64,000 bases of DNA from Microbacterium sp. AG1240 (GTDB lineage Bacteria > Actinomycetota > Actinomycetes > Actinomycetales > Microbacteriaceae), in assembly GCF_003635115.1 (NCBI RefSeq), contig NZ_RBXJ01000001.1, positions 1,674,001 to 1,738,000 on the forward strand, read 5' to 3'. The first letter of the stretch is position 1. Each line of letters starts with the position of its first letter. The translations under genes and the position numbers were made by a program. The notes beneath the pieces were generated by a model. It was not told the DNA's origin. It searched no databases and saw nothing but the letters and a program-made list of their open reading frames with translations. This document shows positions 1 to 7,813 of the stretch, one piece after another.

Positions 1-1
1 C

Positions 2-250
2 ATCGGAGCTGGAATCGCGCTGTTCGTCATCGGCGCCATCCTCGCGTTTGCCGTCAACGTCGACGTGCCGGGGGTCAACCTCGACATGATCGGCTACATC
101 CTCATGGGTGCCGGCGCGCTGGTCTTCCTCATCGGCATCATCCTCATGGCGCGTCGCCGTCAGACCGACACCGTCACCCGCACCGCCGTCGACCCGGCAG
201 CGGGGGAGCGCGTCACCCGCCAGACCACGCGCTCCGACGACACTCTCTGA
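2..250 (+). CDS. DUF6458 family small membrane protein (5' end outside window)
   Basis: This is the C-terminal 82 residues of a small membrane protein; the reading frame is open through the left edge of the window, so the start is missing. Two hydrophobic segments are visible, one at the truncated N-terminus and one around residues 37 to 53, separated by a short polar stretch containing VDVPGVNLD. They are followed by an RRRQ basic stop-transfer and a Thr/Arg-rich cytosolic tail. The pattern matches the DUF6458 family, which is widespread in Microbacteriaceae and has no assigned function. No partner is visible in the window. Confidence 0.85.
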   Translation: MGAGIALFVIGAILAFAVNVDVPGVNLDMIGYILMGAGALVFLIGIILMARRRQTDTVTRTAVDPAAGERVTRQTTRSDDTL

Positions 251-265
251 GGGTCTCGGCCCGGA

Positions 266-775
266 TCACTCCGGGTCTGCCAGCGCGGGCGGCCACACCA
301 CCGCGAATCGCTCGAAGACGATCTCGTCTTCCTCCGACCACTCGCGACCCTGAGCCTCACTCACGCGTGTCCAGTAGACCCGGTGCTCACGGCGCCAGCT
401 CTCCAGAGTGAGGTCGTCCTCGCCCTCGTCCGCTGCGAAGGCGGCATCGGCGGAACCGAAGGTGCCGATCCTCAGTTCGACACTGCGGATGACGACACGA
501 GGAACACCGCGGCCGTCGCATGCGATCCAATGCGAACCGATGCGCGGAACGGGGTCGCCTCGTTCGAGGAAGTCGCTGACCAGCTCGGACGTCGCACGCT
601 TGCGACCCGAGAGCACATGCGCGAGGAGCTCATCGGCGAGGCGTACCGAGTCGCCGAAGTGCTCGATCGTGTACTCCGGCGAGGCCGCGACGGCCTCCGG
701 GTGCGCCGCGGCGTAATCGGCCCACATCTGCTCTCCGGCGCGGCGATCGGGCGGGGCGACGGGCTGAGAACTCAC
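266..775 (-). CDS. ASCH domain-containing protein
   Basis: A soluble protein of 169 residues with an ASCH domain, a PUA-like beta-barrel fold thought to bind RNA or modified nucleotides. Family hallmarks are the GRKRATSEL segment near residue 58 and the later EGEDDLTLESWRREH segment. It starts with GTG at 775. The only promoter-like signal is weak: I find no TANNNT hexamer at the usual leaderless distance. The gene stands alone between DUF6458 and a divergent DUF998 gene. Its exact substrate cannot be deduced from the sequence. Confidence 0.85.
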   Translation of the reverse strand: MSSQPVAPPDRRAGEQMWADYAAAHPEAVAASPEYTIEHFGDSVRLADELLAHVLSGRKRATSELVSDFLERGDPVPRIGSHWIACDGRGVPRVVIRSVELRIGTFGSADAAFAADEGEDDLTLESWRREHRVYWTRVSEAQGREWSEEDEIVFERFAVVWPPALADPE

Positions 776-854
776 CGCACAATGGTGCCACGGTCGGTGG
801 TGATCCTCCGCCGGGTGCTGGCGGTCACGACGACCGACACGTCACACTGACGCA

Positions 855-1967
855 ATGAGCCTCACCGCCCCCGAGCCCCGCGCCGCCGCTCCCCGACGCG
901 CCGAATCGGAGGCCACCGTCGCCGCGTTCGCCATCGGAGCGCTCGGTGCCGTCTACGGGCTGATCCTGGCGATCGTCGAGCCGGGCGAGATGCTTGCGGA
1001 CGGCGCCACCTCGTTCGCCCTGTGGGCCGCCGTCGCCAGCGGCCTGGGGGCCGCGGCGGCATCCGCTGCCGGGTATTGGCGCTCACTGTCACTCACCGGG
1101 CAGGAGTGGCGAGGCTCGCTGCCGGCCTGGAAGCTCATGGCGAACACACTGTCGGTCGTGATCGTGCACACGGTGCTGGCCTTCATCGAGACCTACGTGA
1201 TCTACCGCCTGATCGGGCTGGGCTTCATCGGGCTCCCCGTCGGCCCGGTGTGGTCGGTCGTCATGATGGCGGTGACGGTCGGGCTGACCGCGCACCTGGT
1301 GTACCTCTCCGTGTCGAGGATGAACACGCAGCGCATGTCGTCGCTCCTGCGCACCTTCATCGCGTTCGGCGTCTTCACCGCCATGATCATCGCCCCCGAA
1401 CCCGACTGGTGGAAGGTGCACTTCAGCCACCTCGGAACGTTCCACGGCGATCTCTCCAGCGTCTTCTTCAACGGCACGCTCATCGCCGGCGGTCTCCTCG
1501 TGACCACGTTCGCGGTGTACATCGCCCACGACATGGCGGCGCTGGTGACGGGCGGTGTGCTCGCCTCACCCCGCTCGCCGCGCATCGTCTCCACACTCTT
1601 CGTCGTGATGGGCGCGGCCTTCGCGGGCGTCGGCATCGTGGCTGTCGACGTGAACCGCCTGTGGCACGACATCTCGGCGCTCGCGCTGGCGGCGATGTTC
1701 CTCGGGACGCTGATCGCCGGGCCGTGGTTGCTCCGTGGGATGCCGCGCAGCTATTTCGTCTGGTCGTGGACGATCCTCACCGCGGTCGTCGCATCCGGTC
1801 TGGCGTTCGCCACCGGTTCGTTCTCGCTCACCGGCGTCGAGATCGTGGTCTTCGTGCTCATCTTCGGCTGGATCTCGCTCTTCGTGCGATCTCTCGGTGT
1901 CGCGGGGCACGACGCAGCGGCGCCTGTCGCAGAACCTCGCGCCGACGGTACTCCCGCGGGGTACTGA
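855..1967 (+). CDS. DUF998 family multi-pass membrane protein
   Basis: A 370-residue integral membrane protein with about eight to ten hydrophobic helices between residues 22 and 345 and short polar termini. The overall pattern fits the DUF998 family, whose function is unknown. The ATG at 855 follows CACACT by six bases, which resembles the leaderless -10 layout seen elsewhere in the window but lacks the first T of the consensus. The gene is divergent from the ASCH gene and convergent with the alpha/beta hydrolase that follows. Confidence 0.75.
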   Translation: MSLTAPEPRAAAPRRAESEATVAAFAIGALGAVYGLILAIVEPGEMLADGATSFALWAAVASGLGAAAASAAGYWRSLSLTGQEWRGSLPAWKLMANTLSVVIVHTVLAFIETYVIYRLIGLGFIGLPVGPVWSVVMMAVTVGLTAHLVYLSVSRMNTQRMSSLLRTFIAFGVFTAMIIAPEPDWWKVHFSHLGTFHGDLSSVFFNGTLIAGGLLVTTFAVYIAHDMAALVTGGVLASPRSPRIVSTLFVVMGAAFAGVGIVAVDVNRLWHDISALALAAMFLGTLIAGPWLLRGMPRSYFVWSWTILTAVVASGLAFATGSFSLTGVEIVVFVLIFGWISLFVRSLGVAGHDAAAPVAEPRADGTPAGY

Positions 1968-2018
1968 CGGGCGAGCCGTAAGCCCCATGCGCGCCCCACC
2001 GCCGACGGATCGCCGGAG

Positions 2019-2939
2019 CTATATCCGTCGATCACCCGCTGGCCGAGCGGCAACCGCTCGACGGACGACGTCGACGATGTCCGCGCGGGCCCGGGCACCG
2101 ACCTGCGTCGGCAGCAGCGGGTAGACGTGCACGTGTCCCTGTGCCTCGTGCAGATCGATGTCGACGCCGGCCGCGGTCGCAGCATCCACCAGCAGATGCG
2201 CGTCGGGATTGAGCACGTCGCGCGTGCCCGTGAACAGCGTGAGCGGAGCGAGCCCCGCCATCTCTCCGAAGACCGGACTCACCACCGGGTCGGTCAGCGC
2301 GCGCTCGCCGCGCCAGAGGTCGGCGAGCACCCTCCCGCCCGGGGTCGCCAACCACGGGTCGCTCGGCTGCACCTCGGGGATGCGGGGGTTGCTCCAGGTG
2401 AGGTCGAGCGCGGGGGAGATCAGGATGCTGCCGGCCATCGCGACACCCGCGTCGCGCAGCGTCTGCGCCGCCGAAAGCGCGATCTGCCCGCCGGCAGAAT
2501 CGCCGGCGAGAACCGTGGTTCCGTGGCGCGAGATGCTCCGTTCCACGAGCGCGACGACACCGTCATGAGCCACCGAGGCCGTGCCGAACGGGACGAGGGG
2601 GTAGATGGGAACGGTGACGGCGACACCCGATTCCGCCGCGAGCTGGGCGATGAGCTGCCAGTGCTGCGCGACGATCTCGTTGACCCACCCGCCGCCGTGC
2701 ACGTAGACCACGCCGCCGGACGGCTCCCGGTCGCGCGGGGCGACCGTGTAGACCGGCCAGTCGACGTGCTCGACCTCCACCCGCAGGTCGGCGCGCAGGC
2801 GCGGGGGAGGCCCGTACGCGGAGGGTCGCAGCTCGCGCTCCCGCACACGTCGGCGCGCTCCGTCGGCGGTGACGAAGGTGCGGTTCGCACGCAGCATCCG
2901 AAGGACGACGGGCACGACGGGAGCGGGGACGGTCACCAT
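2019..2939 (-). CDS. alpha/beta hydrolase of the hormone-sensitive-lipase type
   Basis: A 306-residue carboxylic ester hydrolase. It has the HGGGW oxyanion-hole motif near residue 80 and the nucleophile elbow GDSAGG near residue 150. The catalytic Asp is probably in the GTRDVLNP segment and the catalytic His in GHVHVYP near the C-terminus. These features define the HSL/acetyl-esterase branch of alpha/beta hydrolases. ATG at 2939 is chosen because the conserved region begins just after it; the frame remains open upstream, but that extension is arginine-rich and unlike protein. A CAGGAT sequence lies six bases before the ATG. The substrate is unknown. Confidence 0.85.
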   Translation of the reverse strand: MVTVPAPVVPVVLRMLRANRTFVTADGARRRVRERELRPSAYGPPPRLRADLRVEVEHVDWPVYTVAPRDREPSGGVVYVHGGGWVNEIVAQHWQLIAQLAAESGVAVTVPIYPLVPFGTASVAHDGVVALVERSISRHGTTVLAGDSAGGQIALSAAQTLRDAGVAMAGSILISPALDLTWSNPRIPEVQPSDPWLATPGGRVLADLWRGERALTDPVVSPVFGEMAGLAPLTLFTGTRDVLNPDAHLLVDAATAAGVDIDLHEAQGHVHVYPLLPTQVGARARADIVDVVRRAVAARPAGDRRI

Positions 2940-2973
2940 CCGTCCATCCTGTCGCAACGGGTTCGGCCCGGCA

Positions 2974-3315
2974 TCAGCTTTCCGGATCGTCGGCGAACGC
3001 CCGCAGTTCCTGCGCGCATCGGCAAGCGTCGGCGAGTTTCGCCGCCCATTCCACCGCGGCCTCGCGCGACGGCAGGTTGAGGACCGCGTACCCGCCCTCG
3101 AGCCGCGCCGTCTGCGGATACGTGCCGGGAGTGACGGCGCCGCCGTCGTCGACGAGGACGGGCGGGACGCTCTCGTCGATCCCGCCGCCGAAGACCCAGA
3201 CACCCGCCGCCTTCGCCTCTCGAACGACGGCATGCGAGGCGGCCGAGACGGCGGGCAGGTCTTCCGCGGACACCTGCATCGCCGCAGTGGGGAAGGAGAT
3301 CAGATACTTCGTCAT
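2974..3315 (-). CDS. YCII-related domain protein
   Basis: A 113-residue protein with the compact alpha/beta YCII fold: an N-terminal MTKYLISF strand, a central GGY region and a helix containing EAAVEWAAKLA. YCII-related proteins are small single-domain proteins of uncertain, possibly enzymatic, role. ATG at 3315 has a clear ribosome-binding sequence (AAGGAG) upstream, so it is preferred over an upstream in-frame start. The gene is followed on the same strand by the HSL-type hydrolase after 34 bases, and the two may be co-transcribed. Confidence 0.75.
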   Translation of the reverse strand: MTKYLISFPTAAMQVSAEDLPAVSAASHAVVREAKAAGVWVFGGGIDESVPPVLVDDGGAVTPGTYPQTARLEGGYAVLNLPSREAAVEWAAKLADACRCAQELRAFADDPES

Positions 3316-3406
3316 CGGGGGCTCCTTGGACTTTGCGTGCGTGCCTGCACCCGCGACCGTATTCGCGGTGCGCGGGCGAGGCAAGGGCCGTTCGTGTCAC
3401 CCCGAG

Positions 3407-3412
3407 TAGCGT
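3407..3412 (+). promoter_or_regulatory. candidate leaderless -10 (TAGCGT)
   Basis: TAGCGT ends six bases before the ATG at 3419. It fits the TANNNT leaderless pattern and favours 3419 over the in-frame GTG at 3413. Confidence 0.5.
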
Positions 3413-3418
3413 GTGGGG

Positions 3419-4069
3419 ATGACCGGATACGACTTTCCCGTCGCGTGGTCGACCCGGAGCGTCACGGTGAGGGGAGCCACGATCACGGCGCAGGCCGCGG
3501 GGGAGCGGTCCGCAGATCCGGCCGTCCTGCTCCTCGGTGGCTCTGGGCGCGCGAGCCACTGGTGGCCGGACGCCTTCTGCGCGGAGCTGGTCGATGCCGG
3601 GGTGCGAGTGGTGCGCTTCGATGCGCACGACGCGGGGGAGCCGACCATCCCGTCCGCCGGCGGCAGCGGGTTTTCGGCCGCCGATCCCGCCGGCGATGCA
3701 CTCGCGGTGGCGGATGCCTTCGGCGCCGCCCACGTCGTCGTGCTCGGCGCGTCATCGGGCGGCGTCGTCGCCCAGCACCTCGCGGCGCAGCATCCCGATC
3801 GCATCGTCGGCCTCGTGCTCATGTCGACGACCGCGGCGGACGACGTCGATCGGTCGGCTCTGGCCTCGCGGCCGTCGGTCGTCGTTCACGGGACGGCTGA
3901 TTCGACATTTCCGCTCGCGGACGGCGAAGCTCTGGCCGAGGCGATCGACGCGCCGATGATCGTGCTGACCCACGTCGGCCACGAGCCACCGCCGCCGCGC
4001 ACGTGGCCGAGTCTCGTCCCGGCCATCCTCGGCGTGGTGCGAGACGCACGCGACGGGGAGGGTCTCTGA
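3419..4069 (+). CDS. alpha/beta hydrolase
   Basis: A 216-residue alpha/beta hydrolase. The nucleophile elbow is GASSGG near residue 109, a catalytic Asp is plausible in HGTADSTFP, and the catalytic His in THVGHE near residue 184. The oxyanion loop reads LLGGSGR rather than the usual HG motif, and the cap domain is short, so the protein is small for the family. The start is placed at ATG 3419 because a TAGCGT hexamer lies six bases upstream. It resembles non-specific esterases or peroxidase-like hydrolases; the substrate is unknown. Confidence 0.8.
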   Translation: MTGYDFPVAWSTRSVTVRGATITAQAAGERSADPAVLLLGGSGRASHWWPDAFCAELVDAGVRVVRFDAHDAGEPTIPSAGGSGFSAADPAGDALAVADAFGAAHVVVLGASSGGVVAQHLAAQHPDRIVGLVLMSTTAADDVDRSALASRPSVVVHGTADSTFPLADGEALAEAIDAPMIVLTHVGHEPPPPRTWPSLVPAILGVVRDARDGEGL

Positions 4070-4113
4070 GGCGGACTGCGGGCCTACAGCGGGGCCAATC
4101 CATCAATACTGAC

Positions 4114-4127
4114 ATAATGTGCATTAT
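4114..4127. repeat. AT-rich palindrome with a 2-base centre
   Basis: ATAATG and CATTAT form perfect 6-base arms around a TG dinucleotide, inside an unusually AT-rich patch at about 4105 to 4137. It lies between two convergent genes, where a promoter or operator would not be expected. It could be a recombinase crossover or attachment site, or simply a hairpin; nothing else in the window supports a choice. Confidence 0.4.
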
Positions 4128-4225
4128 CGGTAACTACGGGCTAACAGGGGTCGGCGTACGACGCGCACGATGTTCGGCCTCCTCGAACCTGAAGGCGGGA
4201 CTCCTGAACGCTGTCCGAAGGCCGA

Positions 4226-4453
4226 CTATTCGCCCGCACCCGCGGGATCCGAACCCCGACGGAAGATGACTCGCGCGAGCAGCGCGGCGCCGCCGACGAC
4301 ACACAGCCAGGCCATTCCCCAGGCGGCGAAGCCGAGTACCGGGTTCGGATCGATCCAGGCTTGAACCGCGCTCGTCCCCTTCAGAAGCATCCAGGCGAGA
4401 AAGACCCCGATGAGGACGATGCCGCTGACAGCGAGTGCGAGCTGCTTTCCCAT
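4226..4453 (-). CDS. small two-helix membrane protein
   Basis: A 75-residue hypothetical protein. Two hydrophobic segments, at roughly residues 5 to 25 and 40 to 62, flank a short polar stretch containing QAWIDPNP, and the tail is RRGSDPAG. ATG at 4453 is preceded by a modest CGAGG ribosome-binding sequence. I recognise no family. It stands alone, convergent with the hydrolase on its left and divergent from the GNAT gene on its right. Coding character (GC-rich third positions, sensible membrane topology) supports a real gene. Confidence 0.55.
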   Translation of the reverse strand: MGKQLALAVSGIVLIGVFLAWMLLKGTSAVQAWIDPNPVLGFAAWGMAWLCVVGGAALLARVIFRRGSDPAGAGE

Positions 4454-4586
4454 GCCTCGAGGTTACCGGCGCGGCCGCAGCCGACTCCCGGAAACACGTC
4501 CTGGACGCACTCTCGGGTTGTGAGGCGACCGTTCCCGCTCGGACGCCTGACGCGGGTGAATACCTGCCCTGAAGAGCCGCGGCGAC

Positions 4587-4592
4587 TACGCT
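4587..4592 (+). promoter_or_regulatory. candidate leaderless -10 (TACGCT)
   Basis: TACGCT ends seven bases before the ATG of the GNAT gene at 4600. No convincing -35 was found. Confidence 0.45.
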
Positions 4593-4599
4593 GCTCGCC

Positions 4600-5175
4600 A
4601 TGGCCGACGTGCGCATCCTTCCGGTGACGACAGAGCACTTCGCCGACGCCCAGCGGGTGCTGAGCACGAACTCCGACGGGAGGTCATGCCAGTGCCAGTG
4701 GTGGATGCTGACGAACGCCGACTATCAGCGGAATACTGCCCACGGTCGCGCAGAGATGCTGCGCGCTCAGATGGGTGCGGCGGTCGCGCCCGCGCTCATT
4801 GCCTTCGTGGGAGACGACCCCGCCGGCTGGGTACGGGTCGGCCCTCGGCCGGCGCAGGTCAGGCTCGCTCGCACCAAAGAGTTCGGCGCCGCCACCCCAC
4901 CGTGGGATGACGGCGGCGTATGGGCTGTCTCGTGCTTCGTCATCCGTGAGCAGCACCGCGGCCGCGGCCTGCTGGCACAGCTGCTCGACGCGGCCGTCGA
5001 TCATGCCCGCGCGAACGGTGCCACGGTCGTCGAGGGTTATCCGCTCGATCCGGAAACGGCGCGACCGCCGTCCGACAAGCTCTTCCGCGGAGTGCTCTCG
5101 GTCTTCGAGAAGGGCGGCTTCGAGATCGTCGCCCGCCCTCAGCCGGGCCGCGCCATCGTGGCACGGACGCTCTGA
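4600..5175 (+). CDS. GNAT family N-acetyltransferase
   Basis: A 191-residue acetyltransferase of the GNAT fold. The acetyl-CoA-binding motif A is clear: a WAVSCFVI strand followed by EQHRGRGLLAQLL (Q/R-x-x-G-x-G/A). The C-terminal part contains FEKGGFEIVARP, typical of the family. An unusual SCQCQWWM segment lies near residue 30; this Cys/Trp-rich loop recurs in a GNAT subgroup of unknown substrate. The ATG at 4600 has a TACGCT hexamer seven bases upstream and no ribosome-binding site, which suggests a leaderless message. Confidence 0.88.
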   Translation: MADVRILPVTTEHFADAQRVLSTNSDGRSCQCQWWMLTNADYQRNTAHGRAEMLRAQMGAAVAPALIAFVGDDPAGWVRVGPRPAQVRLARTKEFGAATPPWDDGGVWAVSCFVIREQHRGRGLLAQLLDAAVDHARANGATVVEGYPLDPETARPPSDKLFRGVLSVFEKGGFEIVARPQPGRAIVARTL

Positions 5176-5239
5176 GTTCCGGCGTCGCACTCCCCCGGGA
5201 TCGGGTGCGACAGCTGCCTGACGAGAGCCCGCGACTTCT

Positions 5240-5887
5240 CTATGTTCTCCGCTGTTCCTGCGACGCACCGCGGGAGTCGACCGTGAGCCCGCGGATCACT
5301 GCCGCGACGGTGAGTCGCTGCGTGAGCGCACCGGAGACGTCGACCGGCGCCTGACTGACAGCTCCGACATGGGCTGCGACGATGGCCTTCGCCAGGACGG
5401 CGGCATCGACGACGGGTACGCGGTGGTGCACGGCCGCGAGGGCGATGAAGCGGTCGCCGAGCTCGCGCCCGACCTGGTCATCGTCGAGCACCATTCTCGC
5501 GGCGAATTTCGGGTCTACCGCAGCTCGCGCCAGCAGGACGGAACGCAACGAGAACCAGTCACGACTGTCGGGCAACGCGTCGAGGAGAAGACCGACGGCT
5601 TCGTCGAGGGTCGTCGCCGGGCGCTCCTCGGCCAGCTGCGTGTCGAGTGCGTGGTGGAGGCGCTCCCACACCCTTGCCGCCTGCTCTTCGTGGAGAGCGA
5701 GGTAGAGCTGGTCGACGCCCGTGAAGTTCGAGTAGAACGCGCCGCGGGTGAACCCAGCCCGGGCGCAGATGCCCTCGACGCTCTGGCTTATCGTCCCGGT
5801 GCTCTCGAACAAGACCGCGGCAGCCTCGAGAAGACGCCGGCGAGTCTCGCCCCGACGCCGCACCGAGGTCGGCTCGTCTTCGTTCAC
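5240..5887 (-). CDS. TetR/AcrR family transcriptional regulator
   Basis: A 215-residue DNA-binding regulator. The N-terminal helix-turn-helix runs at roughly residues 15 to 62, with the typical TRRRLLEAAAVLF, AGFTRGAFYSNF and LYLAL elements. The C-terminal ligand-binding domain is divergent, so the effector cannot be named. It starts with GTG at 5887, six bases after a TAAGCT hexamer. It is divergent from the carboxylesterase gene, and a 25-base near-palindrome between them is the likely operator, so this protein probably represses the esterase and perhaps itself. Confidence 0.92.
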   Translation of the reverse strand: MNEDEPTSVRRRGETRRRLLEAAAVLFESTGTISQSVEGICARAGFTRGAFYSNFTGVDQLYLALHEEQAARVWERLHHALDTQLAEERPATTLDEAVGLLLDALPDSRDWFSLRSVLLARAAVDPKFAARMVLDDDQVGRELGDRFIALAAVHHRVPVVDAAVLAKAIVAAHVGAVSQAPVDVSGALTQRLTVAAVIRGLTVDSRGASQEQRRT

Positions 5888-5893
5888 CCCGCC

Positions 5894-5899
5894 AGCTTA
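5894..5899 (-). promoter_or_regulatory. candidate leaderless -10 of the tetR gene (TAAGCT)
   Basis: Read on the minus strand, TAAGCT ends six bases before the GTG at 5887. It lies within 31 bases of the candidate operator at 5925-5949. Confidence 0.5.
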
Positions 5900-5924
5900 C
5901 GCGTCGCTTTGCGCGAGCGAGAGG

Positions 5925-5949
5925 CATTGAGTACGGTTCGTACTGAATG
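5925..5949. promoter_or_regulatory. candidate TetR operator between divergent genes
   Basis: Perfect inner arms AGTACG and CGTACT (5930-5935, 5939-5944) surround GTT. The symmetry continues outward as CATT and AATG with one mismatched pair, giving a 25-base dyad. It overlaps the spacer of a plausible sigma-70 promoter for the esterase: TTGAGT at 5927-5932 and CAGAAT at 5950-5955, 17 bases apart. Its place between a TetR gene and its divergent neighbour makes an operator the simplest reading. Confidence 0.65.
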
Positions 5950-5972
5950 CAGAATGTATCGAAGGGCTTCAC

Positions 5973-7775
5973 ATGACTGACCAACGACGACGCGGATGGC
6001 TCTGGGCGCCGCTGGCAGCCGTCGGAGTGATCGGGGCTGTTCTGGCGTGGCTCAACGGGGCGCACTGGTGGGGGTGGGCCCTCGTCGGTGGGGCCGTGGT
6101 GCTGGCCGGGTTCGCCGCGAGACTGTGGCGGCGCCGGCGCTGGTTCATCCAGGGGGCGGCATGGATAGCGTCCGCCGCCGTCATCGGAGGCACGGCCCTC
6201 GTGGCCGGACCGCCTCCGGCCTCGCGCACTCTGGAAGGCCCGCATACGGATCCGGTGGCGACCGCCCAAGGGGACGTCATCGGGGTGAGGGACGACGCTT
6301 CCGGGGTGGACGCGTTCGCCGGCATCCCCTACGCGGCTCCCCCCGTCGGACCCCTGCGTTGGGAAGCGCCCGCCCCCGCCCTTCTCCGGCAGTCGCCCCT
6401 CATCGCCGACGACTTCGGTCCTTCTGCCATCCAGCCCGAACCGACCTTCTTGACCCGGGCTGCGACGCGCGTGCTCGATCTGCCGCTCGAGGACACGCTG
6501 CTCGGGGGATACGAGACGGACGAGGACAGCCTGCGTCTGAACATCTGGAAGCCGAGCGGCGCTGCCGATACCCCCCGCGCCGTGCTCGTCTACCTGCACG
6601 GCGGCGGCTTCGTCGCGGGCTCGGGCGCACTCCCTGCCTACGACGGCGCTGCGCTGGCATCGCGCGGTGACATCGTCGTCGTCACGATCAACTACCGTCT
6701 TGGAGTGTTCGGCTTCCTCGCCGGCGACGCGCTCGGTGGCACGACGACCGGCAACCAGGGCCTGCTCGACCAGATCGCTGCTCTCCGGTGGATACAGGAC
6801 AACATCGCCGCCTTCGATGGCGACCCGGATCGCGTGACGGTCGCCGGCGAGTCCGCCGGATCGGGCAGCGCCTGCATCCTGGGGGCCTCGCCGCTGGCCG
6901 CCGGCCTGCTCCACGGCATCATCGGCGAAAGCGGAGGATGCTTGGGCACTGCGGGCAATCGCGAGGAGGGGGACCTCTACGACGAGCCCTCTGAAGCTCG
7001 AGACGCTGCGCGCGAACTCAGCGCCGCGCTCGACGGGGCGAGCCTGGAGGAGATGCGGGCCATGCCGGCATCTCGTATCGCATCGGCCGCGAAGACCCTC
7101 TCCGCGCACTGGTGGCCGTCCATCGACGGCGATGTGCTGCCCGACACGCCCTCATCCATCTACGCGGCCGGGCGTCAGAACGATGTCCCCCTTCTTCTGG
7201 GGAGCAATTCTGACGAGACGTCTTTCGATCTGGTGAGCGGTCTCGACTCCGACCCGGATACGTACGCCCGGGAGGCTCACGAGCAGTACGGCGACGACGC
7301 CGACCTCTTCCTCGAGCTGTACCCGGGTGACGATGCGCAGCAGGTCGTGGCGTCGCGCATCAGCGCCACCACGGACCGATCGATGACCGCTCCTATGCGC
7401 GAATGGGCCCTCGCGGCAGCTGAGTCCGGACAGTCGGCCGTCTACTCCTACTATTTCTCGCGGACCCCGCCCGACCCGAAGCTGGAACGCTTCGGTGCCT
7501 ACCACGGCGCGGAGGTCATGTACGCATACGGCAACCTCGGCGCAGACGGCGACGCCGACTACACGGACGTCGACGTCGAGCTCGAGCGCGAGATGAGCGA
7601 GCGCTGGATCGCCTTCACCACCCAGCACCACCCGAACACTCCCCATCGCGCGGGCTGGCCCACCCTTCAGGAGGCCCCCGGGCTCGTGCTCGAGTTCGGC
7701 GACGCCACCTCGGTCGCCCCGCGCCCCTCTGCCGCCGCCGTCGACTTCTGGCTGGGCCGCGGAGAGAAGCCGTGA
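5973..7775 (+). CDS. type B carboxylesterase with N-terminal membrane domain
   Basis: A 600-residue carboxylesterase of the type B (cholinesterase-like) family. The oxyanion-hole motif LHGGGF lies near residue 209, the nucleophile elbow GESAGS near 293, the acidic residue probably in SNSDETSF near 413, and the catalytic His in YHGAEVMYAY near 510. An extra N-terminal region of about 85 residues holds three hydrophobic helices, so the enzyme is probably anchored with its catalytic domain outside; typical family members are soluble or secreted and near 500 residues. The ATG at 5973 has GAAGGG upstream. Regulation by the divergent TetR protein is likely. Confidence 0.9.
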   Translation: MTDQRRRGWLWAPLAAVGVIGAVLAWLNGAHWWGWALVGGAVVLAGFAARLWRRRRWFIQGAAWIASAAVIGGTALVAGPPPASRTLEGPHTDPVATAQGDVIGVRDDASGVDAFAGIPYAAPPVGPLRWEAPAPALLRQSPLIADDFGPSAIQPEPTFLTRAATRVLDLPLEDTLLGGYETDEDSLRLNIWKPSGAADTPRAVLVYLHGGGFVAGSGALPAYDGAALASRGDIVVVTINYRLGVFGFLAGDALGGTTTGNQGLLDQIAALRWIQDNIAAFDGDPDRVTVAGESAGSGSACILGASPLAAGLLHGIIGESGGCLGTAGNREEGDLYDEPSEARDAARELSAALDGASLEEMRAMPASRIASAAKTLSAHWWPSIDGDVLPDTPSSIYAAGRQNDVPLLLGSNSDETSFDLVSGLDSDPDTYAREAHEQYGDDADLFLELYPGDDAQQVVASRISATTDRSMTAPMREWALAAAESGQSAVYSYYFSRTPPDPKLERFGAYHGAEVMYAYGNLGADGDADYTDVDVELEREMSERWIAFTTQHHPNTPHRAGWPTLQEAPGLVLEFGDATSVAPRPSAAAVDFWLGRGEKP

Positions 7776-7801
7776 TGGAAGAGTCGCTCCGAGCGCCTGT
7801 C

Positions 7802-7807
7802 TAGAGT
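7802..7807 (+). promoter_or_regulatory. candidate leaderless -10 (TAGAGT)
   Basis: TAGAGT ends six bases before the GTG of the kinase gene at 7814. Confidence 0.5.
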
Positions 7808-7813
7808 GGAAGC

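Noticed and set aside
4003..4269. An 88-codon plus-strand frame crossing the AT-rich palindrome
   Set aside because: It begins inside the hydrolase gene in another frame, ends inside the opposite-strand membrane gene and has no recognisable protein features.
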